Shown: positions 62,901 through 64,000 of the stretch, piece after piece
Position numbering within the stretch: the stretch's first letter is position 1
How the letters are laid out: the number at the start of each line of letters is the position of its first letter
NCBI GenBank assembly: GCA_031763025.1
Contig: JASSKH010000045.1
Location: 1,199,001-1,263,000 of the forward strand
Reading direction: 5' to 3'
DNA length: 64,000 nucleotides
DNA from: Macrocystis pyrifera
Taxonomy: Eukaryota; Sar; Phaeophyceae; Laminariales; Laminariaceae
The notes under the pieces: generated by a model
The model's input: the letters and a program-made list of their open reading frames with translations, nothing else
Databases searched by the model: none
What the model was told of the DNA's origin: nothing
Translations under genes and position numbers: made by a program

Positions 62901-64000
62901 GCAAGAATCAGCCCGTGTTCGACACGATCGGTTTGAATCATTTAGATTGCTGCGATCATCATCGCACACTAGTTCCGAGTACTTTGTCCCCCCCCCAAAA
63001 AAACGCGCGTGGTGTTATCAAAGGAGTTACGTACAGCAACAGGGTTTTGCATCGATTTATTGTCTTGTTGATCTCTGTCGCGCTTTTCAATCGCACTCGT
63101 CGACCTTTCACACTGCCGACATCCATACGCCGGACACCCGAACGCATGCAAATGCACTAACCTCTCTCGTGACACCGTATGAAAGGTACGTGAGCCACGG
63201 AGTCGACAGCGAAACTGGTGCTGTCCTCCTGGGGTCGGAACTCAAGAGCCGCGAAGAGTAGCTTCTGCGTGGAGGGTAATCACGAGCGAACATGGGTTTC
63301 TAGACGCTGCCTGAAGCAGGCGTTGTCGGGACGGGGTCATCGGACGTGTCTTGCGATAGGAGTAGCACTTTTCGGCCAAATAGTTTCTGCCTTAAGGGTA
63401 TTCTCCGTCGAGGAGCTAAGAAATAGAGTGATATAGTGTAGTAATAGAGTCGGAGGCGTGCTACGACGGGAGTATGATGGGAATACGGCCTTTTTTAACC
63501 AAACTATTTCTGAGTGACCATTAATGGGCTCCCTGACCCAATATCATAGGAATACCATTCTTAACACTAGTGATGTACAATATTATTCGTGATCTACCCA
63601 TGTACTAGGCTATACGGATTGGTCATCGGGTATGTAGCACTTTGTTTTTACTTTTCTCACAAAAAAAAAAACGTTTTTTAGGGGGAGGTATATATACTCG
63701 TACTGTAGAGCTCCTATAAAGTGTAAAATCAATTGAGGACCCTCAGAAAAGTCAGCCGCTGCCCCTATAAGGCAAGCGCGCGTCGCCGTTAGAATGTCAT
63801 TTGCGTTTTGCAACATGTTTCGCTGTATATCTATTAATACCTTGGGCCATGATATTTAAACGCATTTTTTTTCATCAACGTCAGTTCTTGGGTCGATACT
63901 GGTATACCAGGTATAAGAAGAGCTCCTCGAGTCAGGAACATCAGGAAATATGAAAGATAGGTGTATGCATCACCACCATGCCGTGGCATGCATCGCTGTT
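62901..64000. other. Right end of window
   Basis: No further convincing exon was seen. There is a short A run at 63661-63671 and scattered inverted snippets. The gene presumably continues beyond 64000. Confidence 0.4.

Noticed and set aside
62901..63261. Continuation of the exon 36 frame to a stop at 63261
   Set aside because: It may be genuine if the GC donor is unused, but composition drops and a C run encodes consecutive Pro, so I end the exon at 62900.

Overview
This window looks like nuclear DNA of a photosynthetic stramenopile (heterokont) alga, most plausibly a brown alga. Three things point that way. A cytosolic ribosomal protein uL4 gene is broken into seven exons by large introns. 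A PAP/fibrillin plastid-lipid-associated protein begins with a signal peptide followed by a short A-F-x-P-like motif, as in heterokont plastid targeting. Finally, the DNA has about even base composition and is full of MITEs, minisatellites and long G/C homopolymers. Nothing bacterial or organellar was seen. All gene models were read by eye from splice sites, reading-frame phase and protein motifs.

Layout. (1) 47-2413, minus: 5' part of a PAP/fibrillin gene (three exons) that runs off the left edge. (2) 2414-6310: repeat-rich intergenic DNA. (3) 6311-16826, minus: complete RPL4 (uL4), seven exons over 10.5 kb, with an apparent one-base frameshift in exon 3 (11852-11855). Intron 1 carries a retroelement pol-like fragment, and other introns carry a 59-nt G run, a 30-nt C run and a MITE. 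(4) 16827-17354: compact divergent spacer with a possible 67-codon minus-strand ORF. (5) 17355 to the right edge, plus: about 36 phase-compatible exons over more than 45 kb. If this is one gene, it encodes a protein of more than 2,000 residues. In order it has an acidic Ser-rich N-terminus, helical/basic segments, a CGWH Cys-rich module, a polyproline segment, seven IQ (calmodulin-binding) motifs, two EF-hands, further Cys/His-rich modules, and two C2H2 zinc fingers. I do not recognise it as a named protein. A hidden boundary between two genes is possible where successive exons are all phase 0 (about 41-53 kb).

The most interesting signals are: the IQ + EF-hand + Cys/His + C2H2 architecture; five introns in that gene with apparent GC-AG splice sites; ten copies of a ~110-bp MITE with TA target duplication, two of which sit against both ends of one intron; a second element family whose inverted termini contain poly-C/poly-G tracts; and the RPL4 frameshift. 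Exon boundaries need RNA evidence.
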